This document shows, piece after piece, positions 1 to 7,254 of a stretch of DNA of 64,000 nt. Position 1 is the stretch's first letter, and each line of letters begins with the position of its first letter. This stretch comes from JASHSH01 sp036490215 (GTDB lineage: Bacteria > Pseudomonadota > Alphaproteobacteria > Rhodospirillales > Magnetospirillaceae). The translations under genes were made by a program, and so were the position numbers. Where the stretch lies: positions 111,441 to 175,440 of the forward strand of contig DASXEH010000093.1 of the NCBI GenBank assembly GCA_036490215.1, in the 5' to 3' direction. The notes under the pieces were generated by a model. It saw nothing but the letters and a program-made list of their open reading frames with translations. It ran no database searches and was not told the origin of the DNA.

Positions 1-352
1 GAATTTTCGGCCAGCCAGAGTTGCACCGCAAACTATCGCAATAGCTGGCAGATCATTTTTTGGCCTACCGCAGTCGCTTTAACCACTACTTAGCCGTGTG
101 GTGATAAGATGAGCGGAATTAAGCAAATAAAGGGGTCTGCAAGCCAGCGGATGAAATCCGCGCAGCTTCGGTTGAGCCTTCGGCCCACTCCGTCGCGCGG
201 AAATCATCCTGTCTTGCAAAGGGGGCTACGCCCCCGTTTGATCCCCCGTTCGCGCAGAGCGACACCCAAGACCTTTTCTGCGGAGACGGCAAACACCACC
301 CGGCCATCGGCTTGCCATCAAGCCCATGGACCGGAAAAGGGGCTTGGCAAAC
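1..352. other. Non-coding leader upstream of mob genes, possible oriT region
   Basis: I find no convincing gene here. The stretch contains a GC-rich hairpin GGGGGC-TAC-GCCCCC (about 221-235) followed by a GATCCCCC run. A second inverted repeat runs from TTGCC/AAGCCC (312-325) to GGGCTT/GGCAA (340-350), immediately before the mobC start. Hairpins just upstream of a mobC-relaxase pair are where origins of transfer normally lie, so oriT or a relaxosome-controlled promoter is the likely content. That is inferred from position and structure only. No nic site can be assigned. Confidence 0.35.
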
Positions 353-907
353 ATGACTGACGAAGACGGACCGAAGAGGTCTCGCCGTGGCTCCGAGACG
401 CGGAAGAAGTCTATTCCCGTCACGAGCCGCTATGACGCGCAGGAATTCGCGGAGCTGGAGGAGCGTGCCAGCGAGGCTGGCCTGACGCGCGCCAGCTATC
501 AGCGCGAAAAGAGCCTGACCGCGCCTGTGACCCGCAGTACGCGACGAGCCCCGATCGATCGCGAACTGCTGGCAAAGACGCAAGGGCAGCTCGGCAAGGT
601 CGGCAGCAATCTCAACCAAATCGCCCGCGCCGCCAATGTCGGGGAAATTCAGCTCGCGGAAATCCGCGCAGCGGTAGCTGAAGTACGTGCGCTCGTCCGC
701 GTTATTCAGGAGGCATTGGGGCAGCGACCACTATCGGACGGCGGCGACAATGATGGCCGCGCTAGCGGTTCTCTTCCGCTCAAGCCGAACCGGCCTAACT
801 ACGCCGCGCTCCAGCCCGAAGAAGCCGACAATGGACAGCCGAAGCCCAAGCGTCCCGATACACCCGTTTGGAGCCTAGACGACGAAGACGGTGGGTGGCG
901 GCCATGA
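353..907 (+). CDS. MobC-like plasmid mobilization relaxosome protein
   Basis: 184 aa, hydrophilic. The motif GSNLNQIARAANVG (about residues 83-96) is the hallmark of MobC-type relaxosome accessory proteins, which bind oriT and help the relaxase open the duplex. The N-terminal third is basic (KRSRRGSETRKKS) and precedes a short ribbon-helix-helix-like stretch (TSRYDAQEFAELEERASEAGL). The frame opens at 326, but an inverted repeat covers 312-350 and an AAGGGG sequence lies ahead of ATG 353, so I prefer 353. The stop overlaps the relaxase start as ATGA (904-907), so the two are translationally coupled. The C-terminal 60 residues are Pro/Asp-rich and unconserved in appearance. Confidence 0.8.
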   Translation: MTDEDGPKRSRRGSETRKKSIPVTSRYDAQEFAELEERASEAGLTRASYQREKSLTAPVTRSTRRAPIDRELLAKTQGQLGKVGSNLNQIARAANVGEIQLAEIRAAVAEVRALVRVIQEALGQRPLSDGGDNDGRASGSLPLKPNRPNYAALQPEEADNGQPKPKRPDTPVWSLDDEDGGWRP

Positions 908-2307
908 TTATCAAGGGCAACGCCGCCGGCAGCGTGAAGTTCTGGTCGAAGCATCTTTTACGCGACGACACCAACAGCCGCGCCGAGGTCGTAGAGATTA
1001 CCGGCCTCATGGCCGAGGATCTCCCCTCCGCCCTCAAGGAGATGAAGGCCATCGCCGACCAAAGCCGGTGCCATGGCAAGTTCATGTATCAGGCCAACAT
1101 CAATCCCCGTGCCGATGAGCACCTAACGCCCGAGCAATGGCGCGAGGCGGTCGATACCCTCGAAAAGAACCTTGGCCTTGAAGGCCATCAGCGCATCGTG
1201 ATTGAGCACGAAAAGGAAAGCCGCATTCACCGGCATATCGTTTGGAACCGTGTCGATGTCGAAACCCTTCGCGTAACTGACATTGGCGGCAACTACTACA
1301 CCCACCAAAGGACTGCGCGTGAGTTGGAAGAGCGTTTCGGCCTTGAGCACACCCAATCGCTTCACGGAGAGCGGCGCGAAAACGGTCGCCCTGATCGGCC
1401 GCCCGAGCAATGGGAACAGCGCAAGGCTGCCGAGACCCTAATCGACCCAAACTGGCTGAAGCGCCTTGTCACCGAGTTGTGGGAGGCCAGCAATACCGGC
1501 CAGGAATTTAAGGAAGCTCTGGAGAGCAAACATTACATACTCGCCAAAGGCGACCGCCGAGATTTCTGCATCGTTGACGGATTCGGCGACGTTCACAGTC
1601 TCGCCCGACGCATTGAAGGCGTCAGGGCGAAAGACGTGCGTGAACGTATGGCAGACGTTGACCGGGAAGCCCTACCAACTGTCGCTGAAGCATCCAAAAC
1701 TCAGGAAGAAAGACGCGCCGCTGCCGAAGAAACCCTTAGCCTTCGCGAGAAGCCAATAACACCGCAACAAGCCGCGGAGCGAGACGCTGTCCGATCATCT
1801 TACGAGGGTGCATCTTCCGAACAGAAATGGAATGATCCCCACTCCCTTGGATATATCAATTGGGCGCCTGAAGGAGTGCGGAATGCGTACGCACGCCGCC
1901 CTATCAATGAAAATACAGAACACACGCCGCCTGATCCGCCCGAGCCGCATGGGGGTAAGCGAGAAGCGCTTTATGTCGCTGACGCCTTAACCGGCGCTGC
2001 GATGGGATTAGTGGATTTCATCGGAAGCTTGTTCACCCGTAGTCAAAGGGGGCAACCGACGACACCCGAGGGCAAGAGCCAGGTGGACCAGATTTTGACC
2101 GAACGCCGCGCTGCCGCCGCGCTCGAGAATATCCGCGAGAGCATAGAGCGCGGCGACAATCTCCGTCCTTCGGACATCATGCGCCTTACCGACAGCCATC
2201 TTGAAAACATCCGGCTTCGCGGCGACGACTATATGCGAGAGCTTGTCGCCGGAATTCAGAAGAGCCGAGAGCGAGAGTCCGACTGGGGCAGGGATCGGGA
2301 ACCGTAA
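904..2307 (+). CDS. MOBP-type relaxase / mobilization nuclease
   Basis: 467 aa from ATG 904; a longer reading from 868 would overlap mobC by 40 bp. The family nicks oriT and pilots single-stranded DNA into a recipient cell. The metal-binding histidine cluster is visible as HRHIVWNRVD (H109, H111), preceded by the acidic EHEKESR segment. The opening MIIKGNAAGSVKF-WSKHLL is typical of alphaproteobacterial relaxases on mobilizable islands. No tyrosine occurs in the first 60 residues, where VirD2-like enzymes carry their nucleophile; His17 sits in that region instead. Residues 170-467 are a charged, poorly conserved tail. Its partner MobC overlaps it upstream. No type IV secretion gene is in the window, so transfer would need a helper or genes to the left. 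Confidence 0.85.
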   Translation: MIIKGNAAGSVKFWSKHLLRDDTNSRAEVVEITGLMAEDLPSALKEMKAIADQSRCHGKFMYQANINPRADEHLTPEQWREAVDTLEKNLGLEGHQRIVIEHEKESRIHRHIVWNRVDVETLRVTDIGGNYYTHQRTARELEERFGLEHTQSLHGERRENGRPDRPPEQWEQRKAAETLIDPNWLKRLVTELWEASNTGQEFKEALESKHYILAKGDRRDFCIVDGFGDVHSLARRIEGVRAKDVRERMADVDREALPTVAEASKTQEERRAAAEETLSLREKPITPQQAAERDAVRSSYEGASSEQKWNDPHSLGYINWAPEGVRNAYARRPINENTEHTPPDPPEPHGGKREALYVADALTGAAMGLVDFIGSLFTRSQRGQPTTPEGKSQVDQILTERRAAAALENIRESIERGDNLRPSDIMRLTDSHLENIRLRGDDYMRELVAGIQKSRERESDWGRDREP

Positions 2308-2402
2308 CGGCTCGCCGTCAGCCTCGCGGTGGCAAGCCAGTAGGAAGGGGCGAGGACGACGGGAACTCGCGCCTAAAATTTCCTGTCCGTACCCTCAATA
2401 CA

Positions 2403-2669
2403 TTGGGCTGGGCTTTCAATGCCGCCGCGCGATCCGCGACGCAACCCGCGATCCGATATCTCCATCGTCAACTCGCACGCGCGATGTGTAAGCCGAGTCG
2501 AGGCTTGTATTCAAAGGCCAACGAGCAAGAGCCTCAACCGAAGCGCCCCCTCTTTCCGTACAAGGAAGGGATTAGCGAAGCGCAGTGGTATGATTTCGTC
2601 GCCGCCTGTGAAGGCCGCTTGCCGTGGTGGCGATATTTCCAGCTCTGGCACAACGGGTTCAATCGATGA
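2403..2669 (+). CDS. Small hypothetical protein of the mob region
   Basis: 88 aa when read from TTG 2403. The frame is open further upstream into the end of the relaxase gene, and the extension (GKPVGRGEDDGNSR, then LKFPVRTLNT) reads like coding sequence, so the true start may lie before 2403. The C-terminal part is rich in aromatic residues (EAQWYDFVAACEGRLPWWRYFQLWHNGF). It ends two bases before the ribosome binding site of the next gene, which suggests co-transcription. I do not recognise the family. An unknown mobile-element gene is the best description. Confidence 0.5.
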   Translation: MGWAFNAAARSATQPAIRYLHRQLARAMCKPSRGLYSKANEQEPQPKRPLFPYKEGISEAQWYDFVAACEGRLPWWRYFQLWHNGFNR

Positions 2670-2681
2670 AAGGAGGACCGC

Positions 2682-3014
2682 TTGTCTGATTCTGACGAAA
2701 GTGACTACCCAATCGATGAAGCGCAGATCGAAGCCATTTTGTCCGGGCTGGAGCGCGACGGCATCGCATGGTTCACGCTCGTCAGACCCAAGGCCGAAAA
2801 ACACCTCAAAGAGGTGAAGCGCCGGTTCGAAAAATTATTGGAGTCTGGAACTTTAAAGCCTTACTCAGAATATGTGATTTTCGATCCGGACCGTCTTCCG
2901 GACAAATCCTGGCTTGGGGTGCATGCCCAAACACGGGCCGACCTTTTGGACAGGGGTGTACCTGAGGATCAGTTGCCCGCCTTGCCAAGAGGTATCTATC
3001 CGAAAGACAAATAG
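2682..3014 (+). CDS. Hypothetical acidic protein, TTG start
   Basis: 110 aa. A strong AGGAGG (2671-2676) sits six bases before TTG 2682, which decides the start. The protein begins with an acidic stretch (SDSDESDYPIDEAQIEAIL). A helical middle part (WFTLVRPKAEKHLKEVKRRFEKLL) and a short C-terminal region with PALPRGIYPKDK follow. No membrane segment or known motif is seen. It follows the previous small gene by 12 bases and closes the plus-strand mob operon, facing the minus-strand cassette at 3055. Function unknown. Confidence 0.6.
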   Translation: MSDSDESDYPIDEAQIEAILSGLERDGIAWFTLVRPKAEKHLKEVKRRFEKLLESGTLKPYSEYVIFDPDRLPDKSWLGVHAQTRADLLDRGVPEDQLPALPRGIYPKDK

Positions 3015-3054
3015 CCTCTCATCTTGATCTTCGGCTGAGTCAGCCGCGAAAAAC

Positions 3055-3372
3055 TCAAAGTTGCTTCTTCATATTTTCGATGAACTCCTGGATTTGTGGA
3101 GCCGTCCAACCATTCTTTTTTGAATCGCGGATCACCCGAAAGAAGTTTCTCAAAACGAACAGATCATGACTGCTGGCTTGGCAGACTTCGCAGGGGCCGC
3201 CCCAAGTACGCTTAGCGCAAGTGCATCTGTGCTCCACATTGCGAAGAGCTGCCTTCAACTTGTTCCGCGTATCTCTGACAGGCTTGGTATCGCTAATGGA
3301 GCTATCAAGCAGCCCCATGGCACCGATCTTTTCGAAAAAATCTCGCAATATGTTTTGTTCGGCATTCGTCAT
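3055..3372 (-). CDS. Small Cys-rich hypothetical protein (third gene of nuclease cassette)
   Basis: 105 aa. A compact cluster CTCAKRTWGGPCEVC (about residues 49-63) offers four cysteines and, with nearby His48, could form a zinc knuckle. The flanks are helical (TNAEQNILRDFFEKIGAMGLL; LFVLRNFFRVIRD). The start ATG at 3372 overlaps the stop of the DUF4238 gene as ATGA, so this is the last cistron of a three-gene minus-strand operon. I do not recognise a named family. Its tight coupling suggests it works with the DUF4238 protein and the nuclease, perhaps as a nucleic-acid-binding or regulatory subunit (inference). Confidence 0.65.
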   Translation of the reverse strand: MTNAEQNILRDFFEKIGAMGLLDSSISDTKPVRDTRNKLKAALRNVEHRCTCAKRTWGGPCEVCQASSHDLFVLRNFFRVIRDSKKNGWTAPQIQEFIENMKKQL

Positions 3373-4283
3373 GGTTTGATTCTCTGACTCCAGTCAGGCA
3401 CCCCTTCAAGTTTGTCAGCGGCCAGCGCCATTTCGGCACACACCAAATCAGGATGTCGATGTGTGTACATGAGATCAATCGATTCTCGCCACAGCAGCAC
3501 ATTCAGAACGCCAGGGTTCGCCTCGATGTAGTATTGCCCGTCTGGCTCCGATTTGCGGTTGTCCATGACCAAGACTCGCGTCGGGCTGAGAGGGAATACG
3601 ACCAGAGTCTGCGGGTTCCTAAAACCTCGAAAACCTAGTTCCGGATGCATAACGGCCACGGGATTGTCGGTCGCAATGAAAGTCGGCGCCTCTGAGACGA
3701 ACATCGACCAGCGCATAGGCATCAAAATTTCAGCGAGCCACCGAGCGGATTGTATTTGATCGATCCACATCCGCTTTACGTCGTCTTCATTGGCATCTCG
3801 ATACTCAGGCCAGTTCGACGTATCCAATTCGTGAACCCGGCCGCGATATTCGAACGTCGTCGGTAGTTGAGGAAGATTCTTAACTCGATCGACGATCTGG
3901 CGGTGCAAGTCATGAGTCATCGCGAGCCGCAGAGGGTTACGAAGGAACATAACGGCTGCTAACAACGACAGGCTCTTGCGCATCGTCGGATCACAAAGGT
4001 CAACAGCACCTGTCGAGATTTCGGCCCAGCCGCGAAGGCCGAATAGTTGTTCAAGGGATGACAGCTTTTCCTCGAACGAATAGTCGCGCCCCTTCGGCCC
4101 ATTCGGCGCATATAGATAAAATTTTACGGCTACCTTCTCTATGGGCTTGAGCTCGGGCTCGCCCGCCGTCTTGCTCATCGTCCAGATTTTCGCTCGCCGG
4201 TCGGGGTCAGCCGCGAAGTTGCGCAGATAAGACTGCGCCACCCAATGATTTCGCTTCCGCTTCTGACCGCTCACTTTAGCCAC
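3369..4283 (-). CDS. DUF4238 domain-containing protein
   Basis: 304 aa from GTG 4283. The N-terminal KRNHWVAQSYLRNFA segment, with the paired His-Trp and the YLRNFA box, is the signature of DUF4238 proteins, and a central MRWSMFVSEAPTFIATDNPVAV motif fits the same family. The molecular function of the family is not established. It is the middle gene of a minus-strand cassette: six bases after the nuclease gene and overlapping the small Cys-rich gene by four bases. It lies as cargo between the mobilization genes and the tRNA-Leu att fragment, a place where accessory or defence genes are often found. No signal peptide or transmembrane segment is visible. Confidence 0.75.
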   Translation of the reverse strand: MAKVSGQKRKRNHWVAQSYLRNFAADPDRRAKIWTMSKTAGEPELKPIEKVAVKFYLYAPNGPKGRDYSFEEKLSSLEQLFGLRGWAEISTGAVDLCDPTMRKSLSLLAAVMFLRNPLRLAMTHDLHRQIVDRVKNLPQLPTTFEYRGRVHELDTSNWPEYRDANEDDVKRMWIDQIQSARWLAEILMPMRWSMFVSEAPTFIATDNPVAVMHPELGFRGFRNPQTLVVFPLSPTRVLVMDNRKSEPDGQYYIEANPGVLNVLLWRESIDLMYTHRHPDLVCAEMALAADKLEGVPDWSQRIKP

Positions 4284-4289
4284 TTCGCT

Positions 4290-5228
4290 CTATCGAAGAG
4301 TCACCCTGAAATTCGGATAAATCGACCGGAAGGTCTCTAAGATGGCATCGCGCGCTCGGTCAAGCTGTTGCACGGCACCATCTTGCATCATGAATACCGG
4401 GCAGTCTGATTTTCCGCATCCACAAGGCTTGATGCTTCCGTCTCTCAATCGGCCGACGAATATGCGACGTAGTTCATCTACTAACCGGATGACTCGCCCT
4501 ACTGCTTCTTTGAGTTGCGCGTTCTTAAGATGATGGACTGAGGGCAGGCGGCGAATTTCCGTGCCATCTCGCGTTCTCCAGATGCCGGTATTGAGAGCCG
4601 CTATCGTATCTTCGATAGCCTGACGGAAAGCGGGCAGTGAACTCTCTTGTTGAAAGGGAGTCCGAAAGGCAGGCCGGTCGAATACAGGGGCCATTAGGTC
4701 GAGTACGTCGTCGTCCGAAAGCCCAGGGAACTCATCGACGAATTTCTTAAGGGCTTTTTCGTTGTCAGGAAAAATCTCGCCCTTCACAAAACGCCGAAGC
4801 AGGTGCTCCGCGTGCAATCTCAGACGTTCCTCAAATTCGACGCCGGACCAGATTGTGAGATAGTGGATGCCGAGTGCTTTCCCCGCTTCGGCAATCTCAT
4901 CTCTCCTCTTCGCCGATACGGCACCACGGCAAAGGAATCTAAATGCTTCTGGTTTGCCGGTTGGGCTACCGATGGCCTTCTTCATATCGCGTTTGGCTTT
5001 CGGCAGCGTAAGAGCCGTGCGGTTTACGCACTGGATGATTGTCGCCCGGTCTATTCCATCGTCACCACTACCAACGCCGACAATGTCTCTGCCCAAGTCG
5101 CTGCCTGTTTGCCCAAACCAAGCGAGCTTCTTCCATCCGATTGCCAGATGGTACGCGAAGACGAGGCGCTCAAATTGAACGCCGCTAAAATCTTCAAAAT
5201 GAACTGGCTGGACCGTAACGTTAGGCAC
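4290..5228 (-). CDS. Mrr-like PD-(D/E)XK nuclease-fold protein (putative)
   Basis: 312 aa from GTG 5228. The first 130 residues match the layout of Mrr/restriction-endonuclease-like domains: FERLVFAYHLAIGW helix, GQTGSDLGRDIVGVG with the metal-binding Asp, then a beta strand IIQCVNR followed by a Lys-rich helix (LTLPKAKRDMKKA). The usual QxK motif reads QCVN here, so the catalytic lysine is missing or displaced. Residues 150-312 are helical with a C-terminal CGCGKSDCP cluster (about 267-275) that could bind zinc. It is the first gene of the cassette with DUF4238 and the Cys-rich protein. Nuclease activity and a restriction or anti-phage role are inference. Confidence 0.6.
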   Translation of the reverse strand: MPNVTVQPVHFEDFSGVQFERLVFAYHLAIGWKKLAWFGQTGSDLGRDIVGVGSGDDGIDRATIIQCVNRTALTLPKAKRDMKKAIGSPTGKPEAFRFLCRGAVSAKRRDEIAEAGKALGIHYLTIWSGVEFEERLRLHAEHLLRRFVKGEIFPDNEKALKKFVDEFPGLSDDDVLDLMAPVFDRPAFRTPFQQESSLPAFRQAIEDTIAALNTGIWRTRDGTEIRRLPSVHHLKNAQLKEAVGRVIRLVDELRRIFVGRLRDGSIKPCGCGKSDCPVFMMQDGAVQQLDRARDAILETFRSIYPNFRVTLR

Positions 5229-5424
5229 GTTGCCCCCCCGACAGAGACGCTACGCCTTTGTATGAAGCGCAGCCACGGGGTATCCGTTCAAAAGGCGCTC
5301 CCTAGACCATCAAGCCCAGTGGAGTTGACTAATCCCCCAAAATGCGGCATTGAGGATTCCAGCTTTTCCGGCGATTTGAATCAGTCGTTTTAACCTTCCC
5401 CAACGGGAAGGAAATCGTCGTTTT

Positions 5425-5460
5425 TAGCACAGAAATTAGCACAGGTGATTTTCGCACAGG
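5425..5460. repeat. Three short direct repeats, possible integrase arm sites
   Basis: TAGCACAGA (5425-5433), TAGCACAGG (5437-5445) and TCGCACAGG (5452-5460) are imperfect direct repeats spaced 12-15 bp apart, some 40-75 bp from the tRNA-Leu fragment. Tyrosine integrases bind such arm-type repeats flanking the core att site. The assignment rests on position and spacing only. Confidence 0.35.
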
Positions 5461-5500
5461 TAATTTCATCTGTAATATCAATATGATATCAATTGGTGCG

Positions 5501-5562
5501 GCGGACTTAAAATCCGTAGACCCGAAAGGGTCGTGCCGGTTCAAGTCCGGCAGCGGGCACCA
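5501..5562 (+). pseudogene. 3' fragment of tRNA-Leu(TAA), att site of the integrated element
   Basis: The sequence folds as the 3' two-thirds of a tRNA-Leu. It has an anticodon arm GCGGA/TCCGT with loop CTTAAAA (anticodon TAA) and a variable arm GACCC-GAAA-GGGTC. The T arm GCCGG-TTCAAGT-CCGGC is perfect, followed by 3' acceptor strand AGCGGGC, discriminator A and encoded CCA. The matching 5' acceptor strand and the D arm are missing; upstream AATTGGT is only a relic of a D loop. This is the expected footprint of an element that integrated into the 3' end of a tRNA-Leu gene and duplicated that end. The functional copy should lie at the other end of the element, left of this window. Confidence 0.8.
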
Positions 5563-5580
5563 AATATCGCGAAGATATTT
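5562..5580 (+). terminator. Short hairpin after the tRNA fragment
   Basis: AAATATC (5562-5568) pairs with GATATTT (5574-5580) around GCGAA. It directly follows the CCA end and resembles a weak tRNA terminator, although the downstream bases are G-rich rather than a T-run. Confidence 0.35.
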
Positions 5581-5958
5581 GGGGGCAATTCGACGATTGC
5601 GACGGCAGCACGCCGGCCCTCTCCTGCAAAATCGTAATGAAGTGGTCGATCACCTCGCTCGCGCGTGTATCGGGGGGAATTCGAGGCGCTGCTCCCTATC
5701 TACCGGATTGCTGTCGCCCGGACCCTTGCGGTGCTTATTGATTTGCCAGCCATCCTTGCCTTCACCGGCACTCAAGATGAAAGCGTCGCGCGGGAACTGT
5801 CTCCAGGTTTTCACCCGAGGCACTTTTGGGGGGCAAGTTTGGGATACTTGTCACGCGGCGGCGTCGGAAATACTCGCACCGGAGTGTGACAAACCTGATT
5901 GAAGATACGGCGAAGTTCGCAATATTTACCGGCAAAGCGAGGGGCGCGCATCTGCGGT
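5581..5958. other. Gene-free stretch between att fragment and toxin-antitoxin pair
   Basis: About 380 bp without a believable gene. Frames that are open here have no ribosome binding site and no recognisable motif. On the minus strand a piece reads DAFILSAGEGKDGWQ, which looks like the remains of a degraded coding sequence, but I cannot assign it. Probably decayed island DNA. Confidence 0.4.
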
Positions 5959-6387
5959 TCAGGAAATAATCCGCAGCACCTTTTTTATGCGGGCAAAGTC
6001 ACGATCATGCGTCACCAGCGCCGCAGCATTGATTGCTAGAGCACTCGCCGCCTGAACGGCATCCGCCAGTTTGAGCCGCAACGACGCCCGCAATCGAGCT
6101 GCGTTTTCCGCGATGTCAGTATCGAGCCCGACGACTTGCCAGGATTCGAGAATGGCGCGGTAGCGCCGTGCGAGAGCATCGTCAGACGCTTGAAGTGGCC
6201 CCGTCAAGACTTCGGCAATCGTAATCGTGGTCACGGCGAAGCGCAGATGCCCCGCAGCATGCGCCTCGAAAAGCGGTTTGAAGCGTGGCCCCAGTGTCCG
6301 ATGATGCTCGAGAAAATAGATGATCGGCGCCGTATCGACCAAGAGCAAAGCTTGCTCCGGAAGCCCTTTAATATCTAACGGCTCCAT
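5959..6387 (-). CDS. vapC: VapC-like PIN-domain toxin
   Basis: 142 aa. PIN domains of the VapC type are metal-dependent RNases that cut tRNA or rRNA when not held by their antitoxin. The acidic quartet is visible: D18 in LLVDTAPIIYFLE, E59 in TIAEVLTG, D109 in KLADAVQAASAL and D128/D130 in THDRDF. The length is normal. Its start overlaps the end of the upstream antitoxin gene by 13 bp, the standard arrangement that couples translation. It sits just outside the tRNA-Leu att fragment, where toxin-antitoxin pairs commonly stabilise islands. Confidence 0.88.
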   Translation of the reverse strand: MEPLDIKGLPEQALLLVDTAPIIYFLEHHRTLGPRFKPLFEAHAAGHLRFAVTTITIAEVLTGPLQASDDALARRYRAILESWQVVGLDTDIAENAARLRASLRLKLADAVQAASALAINAAALVTHDRDFARIKKVLRIIS

Positions 6388-6629
6388 TCGTCGCGAAGCT
6401 CTCGAATTTTGCGGGTGCTGCTTTTACCCCACAACCCTCGACCCGATCCCTCAACCGGAAGAAGCGGTTGCTGACGCTGGGTCACGCCTTGCGAATCGAC
6501 GGGCACCAACGCGGCAACAGGGCGACCATGCCGCGTGATGATCGTCGAGCGACCGTGTTCGGCCGCTTCCAGAAGATCAGGCAGCTGGTTACGCGCCTCT
6601 TCGGAACCTTTGCGATCCATTGGTAGCAT
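6375..6629 (-). CDS. Phd/YefM-family antitoxin
   Basis: 84 aa. The segment EARNQLPDLLEAAEHGRSTIITRHGRPVAALVPVD is the Phd/YefM DNA-binding fold, and the C-terminal KSSTRKIRELRDEW part is the usual flexible toxin-binding tail. It precedes and overlaps the PIN toxin, so the pair is a type II toxin-antitoxin operon. An alternative start at Met4 (6620) is possible. A threefold TACAGT-type repeat lies just upstream (6645-6660), the probable autorepression site. Confidence 0.85.
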   Translation of the reverse strand: MLPMDRKGSEEARNQLPDLLEAAEHGRSTIITRHGRPVAALVPVDSQGVTQRQQPLLPVEGSGRGLWGKSSTRKIRELRDEWSR

Positions 6630-6644
6630 TCCATGCGAAAGCCG

Positions 6645-6660
6645 TACAGTACAGTACAGT
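6645..6660. promoter_or_regulatory. Iterated TACAGT operator candidate of the TA operon
   Basis: TACAGTACAGTACAGT, read on the minus strand as ACTGTACTGTACTGTA, lies 15 bp upstream of the antitoxin start. It contains overlapping GTAC palindromes and is a natural site for cooperative binding by the antitoxin-toxin complex. Binding is inferred from position. Confidence 0.5.
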
Positions 6661-6826
6661 CAACGGCAGTTGCAACTCATTGTCGTTCTTCGCGACCGCC
6701 TTTATCGAGGCCTCACGAGGACTTGCCTTTGGTTTTGAGAAACCCAAATGGAAAAACCGTCGCCGTGCCAGCTTCTCACGTGACTGCTCGCCCGCCTCTC
6801 GTCCGGGAATAGAACCGTCCCGGACG

Positions 6827-7231
6827 TCAGTCGAACATCGCGATACAATCGATCTCGACATTCACGCCCCTACGGTGGGGTGTGCCGCCGATGCAGGTGC
6901 GGGTGACGCGATCATTCTCGAAATAGGTGCGGAAGGTCTCGTTGAAGCGTGGGAAGTCCGCGACATCGCGTAAGACGACGCGGACATTCACCACATTGGC
7001 CAGCGTCGCGCCGCCAGCATCGAGCACGCTGAGCAGATTGTCGAGCGTCCGGCGCGTCTGCACCTCGATATCGCCTTCGATCACTGTCTTCGTTTCCGGA
7101 TCGAGCGGCCCCTGCCCCGACACGAACAGCATATTGCCGAAGCGAATAGCCTGCGCGATCGGCGGCGGCTTCTGAAGGTCGGTGAAGCCGGTGGTGGGGG
7201 CATTTTTCGACGTGACGATCTGCTTGGGCAT
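6827..7231 (-). CDS. RidA/YjgF family protein (imine/enamine deaminase type)
   Basis: 134 aa from ATG 7231; an upstream in-frame start at 7291 would add 20 residues without family similarity. RidA proteins hydrolyse reactive enamines and imines to ketones and ammonia, and some members are 2-aminomuconate deaminases. Visible family features are IRFGNMLFVSGQGPLDPET, the helix QTRRTLDNLLSVLDAGG and the C-terminal VEIDCIAMF with its conserved Glu. The substrate-binding Arg is present in VTRTCIG. It is the last gene of the MarR-to-RidA operon, directly after 3-hydroxyanthranilate dioxygenase, so a role on the amino-muconate-type ring-cleavage product is plausible but unproven. Confidence 0.85.
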   Translation of the reverse strand: MPKQIVTSKNAPTTGFTDLQKPPPIAQAIRFGNMLFVSGQGPLDPETKTVIEGDIEVQTRRTLDNLLSVLDAGGATLANVVNVRVVLRDVADFPRFNETFRTYFENDRVTRTCIGGTPHRRGVNVEIDCIAMFD

Positions 7232-7254
7232 CGTGGCGATCCTTGCAAAGGCAA

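Noticed and set aside
109..360. Possible small gene before mobC
   Set aside because: Arg/Pro/Thr-rich with no motif, runs over the hairpins and into mobC; no good ribosome binding site.
5483..5902. Open frame starting inside the tRNA-Leu fragment
   Set aside because: Its start lies in tRNA-derived sequence and the rest has no motif or coding character.
5581..5958. Degraded protein-coding remnant on the minus strand
   Set aside because: A short phrase looks coding, but no start, stop or recognisable family could be established, so no pseudogene is claimed.
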